Positions 16,991-26,133 of a stretch of 31,357 nt of DNA are shown piece after piece. The notes below the pieces were generated by a model. That model was not told where the DNA came from. It did not search any database and was given only the letters and a program-made list of their open reading frames with translations. This DNA is from Paulinella micropora (taxonomy: Eukaryota > Cercozoa > Imbricatea > Euglyphida), in assembly GCA_009731375.1 (NCBI GenBank), contig BJOX01000308.1, forward strand, positions 581,800 to 613,156, given 5' to 3'. The first letter of the stretch is position 1, and each line of letters opens with the position of its first letter. Position numbers and translations under genes: made by a program.

Positions 16991-17782
16991 ATGTGTGATT
17001 GTGGAAGCAGTTGTATCTACAACGACGCCGACTCGTATGAGAAATTTTATAGGTCAACGTATGATAAATACATGGTGCGCGATGATGGTAAAATACACGA
17101 TATAAAAGGGGGCTATGAGGTTATTATTCATAAAATACCCGCTATGACTACAATACGCGAGGGGACAAAATGCGGTTTATTATTAAGGGGTTTGTTGTTA
17201 GAAATATCGTTAAAAATGACGATGAAATATAATGTGGATATAAAAAGCGTTGTTTCTAAAAATGATGTATTAATGAAAAAATTTATAGTAAAAACGAAAT
17301 TATTACACCGAAGTTTGGTTGAAAATGCTAAAACACAGACTAAAATGACAAAGACAATAATGAAGTATAAAGACAACGAAAAACATTTGAAATATAAAAT
17401 TAAGGATTTACGGCGGGAAAATAAACGGCTAATTTATCTATTATCTATGAAGGATGTTGAAGGCGAAATTATTGAACCCGTTAAGGCCGTTGAACCCGCC
17501 ATGGTTATTGAAAGCAATACGTGCGAGGCCACCGACGACACCGCGAGCGATACAACAGAGATATTAGACGATGATATATTATCAAAATATGAACGAGTAA
17601 AAGAATTTATGAACAGCCAAAATATGTCATTAAATCAATTATTGAAAGACAGATGCGACAGATATGAACTGATTGAGAAATATGTGAAATTAAAATACAA
17701 TCGTATTAAGACAGCACACCCCGAAGTATTGAAGCCAATCAACAATGTTGATGAATTTGCCGAAATATTATTAAACGCGTAA
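16991..17782 (+). CDS. Hypothetical helical protein, 263 aa
   Basis: Starts MCDCGSSC, a small Cys cluster, followed by a mostly helical protein with a charged central coiled-coil region (KDNEKHLKYKIKDLRRENKR) and an acidic Thr/Asp-rich linker. No family recognised. Followed after 11 bp by the nuclease gene on the same strand, so the two are probably co-expressed. Confidence 0.7.
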   Translation: MCDCGSSCIYNDADSYEKFYRSTYDKYMVRDDGKIHDIKGGYEVIIHKIPAMTTIREGTKCGLLLRGLLLEISLKMTMKYNVDIKSVVSKNDVLMKKFIVKTKLLHRSLVENAKTQTKMTKTIMKYKDNEKHLKYKIKDLRRENKRLIYLLSMKDVEGEIIEPVKAVEPAMVIESNTCEATDDTASDTTEILDDDILSKYERVKEFMNSQNMSLNQLLKDRCDRYELIEKYVKLKYNRIKTAHPEVLKPINNVDEFAEILLNA

Positions 17783-17793
17783 TATACCAACAA

Positions 17794-18378
17794 ATGAAAG
17801 TTATATACGCGGGAGAAATAGCGAAAATTCTTTGTTTGAACGAGCACGAAAAAAAATATATCTATGAATTTGCTAAACGAGAATTTCCACATTTGGAAAC
17901 AACGAAAGTTAAAACGAAAAAAAGAAAATTACCATATATGCCGAAAGTCCATACAATAAAAAATGAATTGTATGTTGAATTAAAGAACCACGGCGACCAT
18001 TTGAGCAACGGGTTAAAAAACGAAGCAATCGTTATCAATTATTTAAGCGAAACATACAAGATATCAAGTTTTCAAAAGTCTTATAGGAAACCAATGAATG
18101 AAAAATATTGTATATATGGAATAATTGATGGGATTATTAATTTTGATACATTCAAATCAATTTTAGAGGTAAAAATTAGGAGCAATAAAAAATATGGCGT
18201 TAAGATATGGGAACATATCCAACTACAAATTTATATGTATTTATCTCAATTGACGACGTGTGTGTTTTGTGAGGTAGTTAATGGACATGTTGATTTATAT
18301 TGCGTTGAATACGATAAGGCGCTGGTGTTATGGATATTAAAAGAGGTTGATGACACTTTCAACGAACTGGGCGAATGA
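17794..18378 (+). CDS. PD-(D/E)XK nuclease
   Basis: 194 aa. The core is visible: Glu77 in KNEAIV, IYGIIDGII with Asp112, ILEVKIR with Glu125 and Lys127 (the E-x-K signature), and HIQLQIYMYL with Gln143/145 on the next helix, as in lambda-exonuclease/YqaJ and Cas4-like members. These enzymes cut or trim DNA ends; here a role in recombination or processing of replication intermediates is likely. Sits 11 bp after the 263-aa gene. Its 3' end overlaps the convergent zinc gene at 18359 by 20 bp. Specific subfamily not assigned. Confidence 0.75.
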   Translation: MKVIYAGEIAKILCLNEHEKKYIYEFAKREFPHLETTKVKTKKRKLPYMPKVHTIKNELYVELKNHGDHLSNGLKNEAIVINYLSETYKISSFQKSYRKPMNEKYCIYGIIDGIINFDTFKSILEVKIRSNKKYGVKIWEHIQLQIYMYLSQLTTCVFCEVVNGHVDLYCVEYDKALVLWILKEVDDTFNELGE

Positions 18379-18550
18379 TGGTATAAGGGTTTATATTATC
18401 TAATATTTCATTTGTAATAGAGGGCGTAATGTTAGGCGGGTTTGCCCTTATTAGATGCGTTATTAAACACTTAAGACTACAAAAGCCGACATTATCAACA
18501 ACAATATGAATGTTTGAACGCTTACAATAGACACACGATTTTGATGACAT
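18359..18550 (-). CDS. Small FCxxxC zinc protein
   Basis: 63 aa. Cys6-x2-Cys9 and Cys24-x3-Cys28 in an FCSLKC context, the same plan as the 76-aa repeat-encoded protein. The rest is a short hydrophobic helix and Pro-rich tail. Convergent with and overlapping the nuclease gene by 20 bp. Function unknown. Confidence 0.65.
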   Translation of the reverse strand: MSSKSCVYCKRSNIHIVVDNVGFCSLKCLITHLIRANPPNITPSITNEILDNINPYTIIRPVR

Positions 18551-18610
18551 ATAATAAGGATATATAAAAGAACAAATTAATTTTTTTCTTATATATAATT
18601 ATTCAAAGAT

Positions 18611-18655
18611 AGGAGAATTATATATTAAAGGATATGAGACTAGTATGTATAAGAG
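18611..18655 (+). promoter_or_regulatory. Promoter of the 234-aa gene
   Basis: GAATTATATATTAAAGGATA then TGAGA, with a TATAAG box directly before ATG 18656, matching the F-box gene promoter layout; the AAAGG core ends 24 nt before the start. Confidence 0.65.
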
Positions 18656-19360
18656 ATGCCTGACATTATATACTCCGATAAACCATATGGATACAAAAAA
18701 TATGACGTTGTTGTTGATTACATAACATTTGGGGATTATCATAATGATAACACAGACGAAGACGAAAAAGATTATTTTATACCAATGTTTATGTCGTATG
18801 GATTAACGAAGAAAAAAAAAGGCAAATCAATGCCTGTGTATAAGCAATTAATAATTCAAGATGAATACCAATTGAAAATATGGTTGGATGACCTTGTTGA
18901 ATGCTTAAAAACAATATATCCGATAAAAACAGAACAAATTAACACGTATGTGTTAAGAAAACATAAAAAAGTTATAAAAACTACTAAGGGAAAACGGCCA
19001 TGGGTTAATATACCACATAAAGAAGCGATAGAGGAAGCAATGAGTATAAATTTATTTAAAGAATGCCGAGCACTTGAACGATTTAAACACCAAAGCGATT
19101 TTCAAATGGGCAGATATTTGCTATTTAGTGCGATAATTGATATGGTAAGATTTGACCCCGCGTGTGGTGATATAAAGGAAGTTATGACAAAGGAAGAAGA
19201 AAAACATTGGGTGGGTATTCGTAAAAAAATGAGAGATGCGGGAATACTATTAAATAAAAAGAATGAGATGAAAGATGACTTGGTTTGGTTGTTTATCCCG
19301 CGACGATTTTGGCGAGATATTGAATATCAATGGGATGGTATAGGCGATTGGCGAAAGTAA
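18656..19360 (+). CDS. Hypothetical protein, 234 aa
   Basis: A mixed alpha/beta protein with an acidic patch (NTDEDEKDYF), a basic middle (RKHKKVIKTTKGKR) and a Trp-rich C-terminus (RRFWRDIEYQWDG). No motif I recognise. It has its own well-formed promoter and is the last single-copy gene before the right repeat. Confidence 0.7.
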   Translation: MPDIIYSDKPYGYKKYDVVVDYITFGDYHNDNTDEDEKDYFIPMFMSYGLTKKKKGKSMPVYKQLIIQDEYQLKIWLDDLVECLKTIYPIKTEQINTYVLRKHKKVIKTTKGKRPWVNIPHKEAIEEAMSINLFKECRALERFKHQSDFQMGRYLLFSAIIDMVRFDPACGDIKEVMTKEEEKHWVGIRKKMRDAGILLNKKNEMKDDLVWLFIPRRFWRDIEYQWDGIGDWRK

Positions 19361-19366
19361 ATACAG

Positions 19367-19418
19367 CGCAACCCGCGAGCAACCCGCGAACAATTAACCC
19401 GCAATTAACCCGCGAGCA
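19367..19418. repeat. AACCCGC repeat array at the core/right repeat boundary
   Basis: Four AACCCGC(GA) units, complement of the left array; marks the inner edge of the right inverted repeat. Confidence 0.6.
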
Positions 19419-19440
19419 AATTTAATTTTTTTCTTATAGC

Positions 19441-19495
19441 CCGTTAAGGGTATGTGAATTATATATTAAAGGAATGAGAACCCCGTATATATAAG
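19441..19495 (+). promoter_or_regulatory. Promoter of the right F-box-like gene
   Basis: GTTAAGGGTATGTGAATTA, ATATATTAAAGGAATGAGA (19461-19479) and TATATATAAG immediately before ATG 19496. Confidence 0.65.
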
Positions 19496-19834
19496 ATGAG
19501 TTATATTTATCTGATGCGAGAAACACGCCTGCCCGAGGACGTGATTAAATTAATCTGTGAATACACGGGGACGCGTAAGCGATGGACGCGGGCGAACTTC
19601 AAAGCAGTTGAACTTGATGTTAAACTGATGCGCGGTTTTAACGCGGGCGTGCGTATTAGAGATAGATTAAGAGATATGCGACTTATTGAAATGAGAATAC
19701 CACAAATAGAACACTTAGGGAATATGTGCGAGGTGTTGATGCGTATTAAAAAGACTATGGTTGATAACGAAGAAGAATATTATAGCGAAACCCTTGATGG
19801 ATTATATCACGCTTTGGTGAATAACCGCCGATGA
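19496..19834 (+). CDS. F-box-like protein (right copy)
   Basis: 112 aa, homologous to 15018-15377 with the LPEDVIKLICEYTG core unchanged. Differences include Ser for Ala at residue 2, Lys for Asn and Phe for Val near 28-35, AG for NN in the FNxxVR segment, and a seven-residue deletion before EYYSETLDG. Both copies stay open, so both may be functional and diverging. Confidence 0.65.
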   Translation: MSYIYLMRETRLPEDVIKLICEYTGTRKRWTRANFKAVELDVKLMRGFNAGVRIRDRLRDMRLIEMRIPQIEHLGNMCEVLMRIKKTMVDNEEEYYSETLDGLYHALVNNRR

Positions 19835-19879
19835 AACGTATCTGATTGGTGAAAAAAAAAACGAAATTATTATTCATGA

Positions 19880-20188
19880 TTAACTGACAAATTGTAAAAT
19901 GCTTTTATTCTCCAATAGTGGCTTTATCTTGTTGATTTCGTCAAGGGTGTAATTTAGCAACGCGGGCTTTATCTCTTTGACCATTTTACCCTTTATTTTT
20001 TTCTGAGCGGTCTTTTGTTGTGGCGGTGCGTGTTTGAGAGTTTGAACATATTTGTTATAAACGATGTTGCCGTTTTTTAATGCCTTTGGATGATAGCGAA
20101 TATAGGTTGTTGTGCCGTCTGGGTTTCTTATCGTCTGGCTAGGCGGTTGAATACTTGGCGCGGTTGGTTTGCGTCCTCTGATACTCAT
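19880..20188 (-). CDS. Small basic protein, 102 aa (right copy)
   Basis: Same as 14664-14972 except His at residue 33. Convergent with the F-box-like gene and divergent from the gapped helicase copy. Confidence 0.65.
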   Translation of the reverse strand: MSIRGRKPTAPSIQPPSQTIRNPDGTTTYIRYHPKALKNGNIVYNKYVQTLKHAPPQQKTAQKKIKGKMVKEIKPALLNYTLDEINKIKPLLENKSILQFVS

Positions 20189-20288
20189 ATTATATTATAT
20201 GGTATATAAAAAGTTTAATAAAAATATTTATTATTTTATTAATATTTATTTAATTTTTTTTGAAAAAATATGTTTAAAAATATATAAC

Positions 20289-20298
20289 NNNNNNNNNN
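20289..20298. other. Assembly gap (10 N) inside the right repeat
   Basis: Sequence before the gap matches left position 14564 and after it left position 13379, so about 1.18 kb is absent. Most likely a collapsed repeat rather than a deletion, since ten N is a placeholder. Confidence 0.9.
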
Positions 20299-22201
20299 GG
20301 CTATTGATTTTTCAAAACAAAGCGACAAATTTACGGGTGATGACGACATTATTGAAATGTGGAACGCTGGCACAAAGGGATTATTGAAATACGGCTCACT
20401 GATTTACTGGGCTAAAGAAAACGGGTATGAACACAAGAGGCAACCATATAAAGCCGTTGATTATCTTGAAAAACTAATCAAGAAAACCAAAGAAGCCGAG
20501 GCCAAAGCCGTAGCCGAGGCCGAACCAGTAGCCGAAGCCAAAGCCGAGGCCGAAGCCGAACCTGTAGCCGTAGCAGTGGCCGAACCCGTAGCCGAGGTCA
20601 AACCTGTAGCCGAACCCGTAGCCGTAGCCGTAGCCGTAGCAACTGACAATGACGATTATGACCACGAAAAAACAAAAGCCTTTATGGATGGCAATGGCGA
20701 TGATTACGCTGAATTTATCTACGCGAAATATAAAAATAGGTTTATCTGCTTTAATAGTGCGGTGTATGAGTTTCCACCAAACGCGCACTTATGGGATGCG
20801 GGAGACGACGACGTTTTCCATAACTTTTTAGGCTCAATCGTATTTAATGAAATGATGATATTTAGCGATAATCTTATTAGAATTTTGCGTGAAAAATATG
20901 CGAAAGAGACCAATGAAGACAAACGAAATGACTGGGGCAAATGTATCAATTTAAACGTGAAAAAGCAAAAGCAAATGATAATTAAATTAAGAAATTATAA
21001 CACACGCGGTGGTATCGTAAAATGCTTAAAAGCAAAATATGCGGTTAAAAAATGCCCGTTTGATATTAATTCAAATTTAGTAGGATTTAATAATGGCGTA
21101 TATGACTTCGTAAAAGGCGAATTTCGTAATGGTAAGCCTGATGATTATGTTTCTATGAGCGTGGGCTATAATTATGAACCCCGCGATGCCAAGCAAGCAA
21201 AATTAAACGAATTCTTGAAGAAAGTAATGCAGTATGACGATGTGCGCGATTATCTGCTTCAAGCGATGGCGACGGGGTTATATGGGCAACAAATACAAAA
21301 ATTCTTTATACTAACTGGCGCGGGTGGTAATGGTAAGGATACTTTAATGACAAAGTTATACCGCGGGACATTGGGCGAATATTACATTAACGCACATATA
21401 GGTATTATCACTGAGAAACCGAAGAAAGATGAATTAAATCAAGGCTTGGCAAATTTACACAACAAACGGGCGTGTGTGTTTGTTGAGCCGTGCGCAAAAA
21501 ATAACTTAATAGGGGCTTCGATTAAATCACTAACGGGCACAGACAACATAACAGCCCGAGGGCTTTATGAGAAGACGGCCGAAAAAAGAAATGTTAATAC
21601 TATGTTTTGTTTAGCGAACGACATTCCAATCGTTGACCACTTAGACGGCGGATGCGTAAGAAGGCTAGAAGTAATTGAGTTTCCAACTTTGTTTAAGACA
21701 CGGCAACAAATGGCGGACATGGAGGATTTAACCAATATATACGAGGCAGACCCGTATTATGAGAGTACCGAATTTATCAAAGATTATAAATTGCCATTAT
21801 TTCATATATTAACGGACTTATTCAAAGTATTTATTAATAACGGGTTTAAACTGAATAACACGCCCGAGCGGGTATTGCGTGCTAGTGCGTATTATTTAAG
21901 AAACTGCGACGACTTTATGATGTGGTTTAATGAGGTATATGAGAAAGGCGAGACAAAAGACTTTATACAAATTCAAGACGTATGCGCCGAATATAAACAC
22001 GGCGACTTATACGCGAATTTAACAAAGAGAGAGCGACGATTACAAAACAATAAATTTATTACCGATAAGATTAAGAACCACGCCAATTTGCGGGGGTATT
22101 GTAAAGAGAAATACCAGCCGATAATTGAAGGACGACAACGAAAATTCAGAAATGTTATCATGGGGTATAGAAAGCGAACATACAACCTTAACGATTTATA
22201 A
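20299..22201 (+). CDS. PrimPol-SF3 helicase (right copy, 5' part lost in gap)
   Basis: Frame opens at the gap (AIDFSKQSDKF) and continues identically to the left copy through the Ala/Glu/Val/Pro linker, D5_N-like region, Walker A GAGGNGKDT and motif C to the same stop. The promoter and the whole primase domain are missing from the assembly. An internal Met at 20357 is not a credible start. Whether the real copy is complete cannot be told here. Confidence 0.85.
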
Positions 22202-22206
22202 AATAA

Positions 22207-22555
22207 GCCAAGGTACCTTAGCGAGTTGAAGAAATATGATTTTTTTTTTTGTCTTATTGAGAAAGTGCCGATTAATACGAAGGCTTAAAATGGCTTAAAT
22301 GTTGCGAAAAAGGGTGGCAGGATTTGGACTTAATATAAGACCATTTTTTGCCCGTTTCTCAAAGACTTTTTTTCTAGAAATTTGTTTTCCTATAAATTAA
22401 CTTCTTGAGAATTGGGCAAATTTTGGACTTATAAGACCATTTTTTGCCACCCTTTTTTGGCTTCTTTTTTATGTTTTGGGGCTTCCTTTTTATTTGGCAG
22501 TTTTTGCTTTTGGCATTTTTTAATCTCATTCATTCAACCGCCGAGGTACCTTGGC
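22207..22555. promoter_or_regulatory. Palindrome-bounded noncoding module (right), candidate origin
   Basis: Mirror of 11125-11471, with palindromes GCCAAGGTACCTTAGC (22207-22222) and GCCGAGGTACCTTGGC (22540-22555). Differs from the left by about 2 bp in length, in an A/T run. Confidence 0.45.
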
Positions 22556-22703
22556 TTTTTTTCTCTCATTTCTTTTTGTTTCACATAGACATTATATATT
22601 TTTTCTCTCTCTCAAAAAAAGAAAATAAGAAAAAAAGAAATAAGAATATGCCCACGGAATAATTAAGCAACCGCCCGCCCCCCCCCGCCTGACTACATTG
22701 ATA

Positions 22704-22928
22704 ATGACAGATATTGTTGCTAAATTGCCGTTGGACTTACAAGCCTATATCGAAGACTTTGTATATGGCGATATCGTTTATGATAATACAGACCTATGTG
22801 TTAATTGCGGGATGTCTCTTGCTTTTGTAGATGAAGACATTTATTATATATATGATACGGGCTTGCTTCATATGATAGATAATTTTTGTGGTAAATCGTG
22901 CTTAAAAGAATATATTATAGAATTATAA
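22704..22928 (+). CDS. Small F-box-like and zinc-binding protein (right copy)
   Basis: Identical protein to 10752-10976; Cys-x2-Cys and FCxxxC motifs intact. Followed by the mirrored TAAGCAAA-type repeats. Confidence 0.65.
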   Translation: MTDIVAKLPLDLQAYIEDFVYGDIVYDNTDLCVNCGMSLAFVDEDIYYIYDTGLLHMIDNFCGKSCLKEYIIEL

Positions 22929-22938
22929 GAGATGTCCC

Positions 22939-22998
22939 CCGCTTATCTTTGCTTACTTCTTGTTTAACTTTTGCTTATCACTGCTTAACTTTTGCTTA
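22939..22998. repeat. Iteron-like TTTGCTTA repeats (right)
   Basis: Complement of 10681-10740: three TTTGCTTA cores at 21-23 bp intervals. Confidence 0.5.
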
Positions 22999-23087
22999 CC
23001 ATACTATTTAAAAAAAATATACATATAAGATATACGACCCGCGATCTCAAGCTCATTCAAGATATTGATAAAGGCTTATAATCTCAA

Positions 23088-23444
23088 ATGTTTGAAATCA
23101 CCGCAAAATTTAAGAACACCGACCCCTATGACAATCTACAATTTTACACGAGCGAGAAAATAAACAGCGCTTCTTTCAACGCTTTAACTAAATTATGTGA
23201 TAGACTGAAGGAGAAATATCCACACAACAAACACCAACCAGCAACCGCCACGGCTTACGGGTTGATTTATGTAAAAACCGCCCCTTTGTCTGGTTTCAAA
23301 CCGCTCCAAAATGCTATATATAAATTTACTATTGAAACACATGAAGCCAATAAAAAGAACGGCGAACCATTCATTCTCCTCAAGATAACAGGGGCGCCCA
23401 TGATAGTATCACGAAACGCAACAAAGGTTGATTTATTTGATTAA
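23088..23444 (+). CDS. 118-aa protein with acidic C-terminal tip (right copy)
   Basis: Identical protein to 10236-10592. GATAAAGGCTTATAAT precedes the start codon. Confidence 0.7.
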   Translation: MFEITAKFKNTDPYDNLQFYTSEKINSASFNALTKLCDRLKEKYPHNKHQPATATAYGLIYVKTAPLSGFKPLQNAIYKFTIETHEANKKNGEPFILLKITGAPMIVSRNATKVDLFD

Positions 23445-23467
23445 GTTGAATTTATTTAAATCAACTT
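23443..23467. terminator. Hairpin between the 118-aa and C2H2 genes (right)
   Basis: AAGTTGA/TCAACTT stem, complement of 10213-10237. Confidence 0.4.
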
Positions 23468-23489
23468 ATTAAAACAACTTACATATAAC

Positions 23490-23873
23490 ATGTCAAAGTG
23501 TCCCGTATGCGACGCCGTCCTTAAATCTAAAGTCGAATTAGTAATCCATACCTCACGTTATCACACACACCATGACACTCTAACATTTAGAAAAAGGCTC
23601 AACGACTACTTAAACGAAATTATAACAACTAATATTACAACCCCACAGGAAACATTACAGAATATTTCTCAAATTAACAATTACTTAACAGCAACACACC
23701 CCGACACATACGCGCAATTAATCAAAATAAAGGAGAACCTCCAACAACTGCCGAACACTGAAAAATATAAAGTTATGTATGACGAATACGAGAGCGTTTT
23801 ATACGCCTACATGGACAACATAAAACCGACCATTGACCTGATAATTACGAGCGCCACCACAGCGACAAAATAA
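23490..23873 (+). CDS. Single C2H2 zinc-finger protein (right copy)
   Basis: Identical protein to 9807-10190, with Cys4, Cys7, His20 and His25 intact. Confidence 0.8.
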   Translation: MSKCPVCDAVLKSKVELVIHTSRYHTHHDTLTFRKRLNDYLNEIITTNITTPQETLQNISQINNYLTATHPDTYAQLIKIKENLQQLPNTEKYKVMYDEYESVLYAYMDNIKPTIDLIITSATTATK

Positions 23874-23981
23874 AATAATTTCGTTTGCCCTTTTACCGCG
23901 CCACCAATTTTTTTGCTTTTTTGCTCCCGTCGCCCTTTTGTCTTTTGTCGTCCCGCAGTCCCAGAGACAAAAGCAGACCAG

Positions 23982-24479
23982 ATGGCCGACAGCCGAAGAC
24001 TAATCCCGCGGAATGCTCCCGAAACTAATGAAGACGTGGAACGGCGAATTAAGCGACGTAAGCGTATGACTGACGCGGACGAGATAAAAGCAGGAATTGA
24101 AAAAGCCGAAGGAGATATTAAAGCCTTTATTCATAAAATAGCCTCTTTAGAAAAACAAAAAACCAAAAAAGAACAAGAATTAACAGCGTTTAAAAAGGCT
24201 CTTAAAGATGCTACTGAATTGAATGAAGACATTAATATTTCTAAGGAATTGACCCAGCGACAGGAACATATTACCGCTCAGTTGAACCTCTTTAAAAAAT
24301 GGATTGAGCAAGGGGGGCACAGAAAAATTGAAGGCTTCAAAAAGCCTCAATATAATAGAGTTAATTATTTGATTAATACTGGAGTAGATTTTAACGACGC
24401 CCTCGCCCGTGTCGTCTCAGAAATTAACAAATCCAACGCGTCCGCTCTAATGGAAGTCTCCGCCCCGTCCTCTGTATAA
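23982..24479 (+). CDS. Coiled-coil basic protein (right copy)
   Basis: Identical protein to 9201-9698; the frame opens at 23913 but MADSRR at 23982 is the preferred start. Confidence 0.75.
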   Translation: MADSRRLIPRNAPETNEDVERRIKRRKRMTDADEIKAGIEKAEGDIKAFIHKIASLEKQKTKKEQELTAFKKALKDATELNEDINISKELTQRQEHITAQLNLFKKWIEQGGHRKIEGFKKPQYNRVNYLINTGVDFNDALARVVSEINKSNASALMEVSAPSSV

Positions 24480-24481
24480 TC

Positions 24482-24496
24482 TGTGCTTTAAGCACA
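24482..24496. terminator. Intergenic hairpin (right)
   Basis: TGTGCTTTAAGCACA, two bases after the coiled-coil gene stop; complement of 9184-9198. Confidence 0.4.
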
Positions 24497-24573
24497 TTGT
24501 CATTATTAATTTAGAAACAAAAAAAAAGAAAAAACCAAAAAGGGTGCAACCCCGCCACACTTTCAAAGAGATT

Positions 24574-25965
24574 TTATTTATCCTTTAATTTGCTCTTGAG
24601 CCTCGCACTTTTTCGTATTGGTTGTTTTTTGCCGTTTTCGTCTATCAACTTAAAACCCGCAGGCTCTTTTACCTCTGTCTGCTTCGTCTCTGTCGTATCC
24701 TTCGTCTCTGTTGTCTGCTCTGTCTTTTTTGCTTTGATAAATTCATTTACGATAATAGCACCTATACCGCTAATTTGCCTCAGTTTCGTATTCGTTATCT
24801 TGCCCCCGTAGTCGTTGTAAATTTTATTAAGTAGTTCGTTTTTCTCTGCTCTGCTCGCTTTCTTTCCTAAGTGCTTATATTTGCCGTCAATCTCCAACGC
24901 GTCGTCGTCCTCTATGTCTTCACTTTCTGCCCCTTTGATGTTTAAACATAAATCAATTTTTCTCCGTAATTCCTCTAGTTCGGTTTTAAGGCCTTCTTCC
25001 ATCATCTCCCGCGGGTCTGCCACATTTACCCAACTATACGAGAAACTCGTTAATAAATCCCCGTGTCCTAATACATTACTTACCCACGTGTTGAAATTTG
25101 TTGTTCTCGGGTCAGCAAAATTGCTATATGACAAACTCGCGTATAATTTTCTTAACATACTGCTCCTTTGTGTATAATCAGCAAGCCATGGAAAAACTTT
25201 TATTATTCGTTTGTTTAGTTCATTGTTTTTCTGTTTGTCTAATTGTCCCTCTTTGTTGATTATAACCGCCCCCTTTTTCTTAAAGTGGTTTCTTATTGCT
25301 TCAATTTTCTCCATTGTAAATTCAGGAGTAAATAGAATTACAGGCATTTCTGTCCAATTCTTTTTCTGCCCCTCTCGTTTCTTTGCTAAGTTGTTTATTC
25401 TCAACCATGAAGGCTTATCGGGTATTAATTCATATGTATTTTTGTCAAATATCTCAACTGGACGGGCTCCCGTTGCTATCATTAGGGCTAATAGTTTAAG
25501 GTACGGGTCATCGCTTAAAATCATCTCGTTCATTTTCGCCATTACCTCCCGTACATCAATCTGTATTTTTTGTTCGTTTTTTGCTTTTACATCCTTTTTG
25601 TATCCCTCAACAATTTTTATTCGTTCGTCTTCGTTGATATTAAAGTATTTATCTAATTTAGACATCTCATATACTTTTTTGCTCTGGTTTGGTTTTATTG
25701 CCCTCGTTCTTACTTCGCTTAATCTCTGCCTTCTTGAAGTCGTATTCGCGTAAATAATAGCATATTTAGGATAAATAATTTTCATTGCTTTCAGTGCTTC
25801 GTCTTCTGTTGTTGTTTTACTAAATAATAACAATATAGCATTATGAAAGGCTTTAGACGGCTTCGCATCGCTCGTGAAAAAGTTTGATACGACATCGTAT
25901 ATTTTTTGCTCTGTGTCTGCTATGTTTAACTGCTTGATAAATTTTTTATCGTTCTCGTTCCACAT
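24574..25965 (-). CDS. Protelomerase-like tyrosine recombinase (right copy)
   Basis: 463 aa, identical to the left copy, with Arg168, Arg272, His301 and Tyr310 preserved. It reads away from the right telomere, which begins about 170 bp upstream. Two intact copies give the element one resolvase gene beside each end. Confidence 0.75.
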   Translation of the reverse strand: MWNENDKKFIKQLNIADTEQKIYDVVSNFFTSDAKPSKAFHNAILLLFSKTTTEDEALKAMKIIYPKYAIIYANTTSRRQRLSEVRTRAIKPNQSKKVYEMSKLDKYFNINEDERIKIVEGYKKDVKAKNEQKIQIDVREVMAKMNEMILSDDPYLKLLALMIATGARPVEIFDKNTYELIPDKPSWLRINNLAKKREGQKKNWTEMPVILFTPEFTMEKIEAIRNHFKKKGAVIINKEGQLDKQKNNELNKRIIKVFPWLADYTQRSSMLRKLYASLSYSNFADPRTTNFNTWVSNVLGHGDLLTSFSYSWVNVADPREMMEEGLKTELEELRRKIDLCLNIKGAESEDIEDDDALEIDGKYKHLGKKASRAEKNELLNKIYNDYGGKITNTKLRQISGIGAIIVNEFIKAKKTEQTTETKDTTETKQTEVKEPAGFKLIDENGKKQPIRKSARLKSKLKDK

Positions 25966-26133
25966 TCTGCTTTATGGTTGCTTTGGTTGGCTTCGGTTAT
26001 TGCCCCCCGCCACTCGCTCGCGCTCGTGTCTGCCCCCCGTGTATATTGGACAGGTCTATATTTTTTCTTAATGTAAAAACAAATAAATATTTAATGATAC
26101 TTTCCCCTTTTTGTGGGGTCTTGTGTTCTGATC

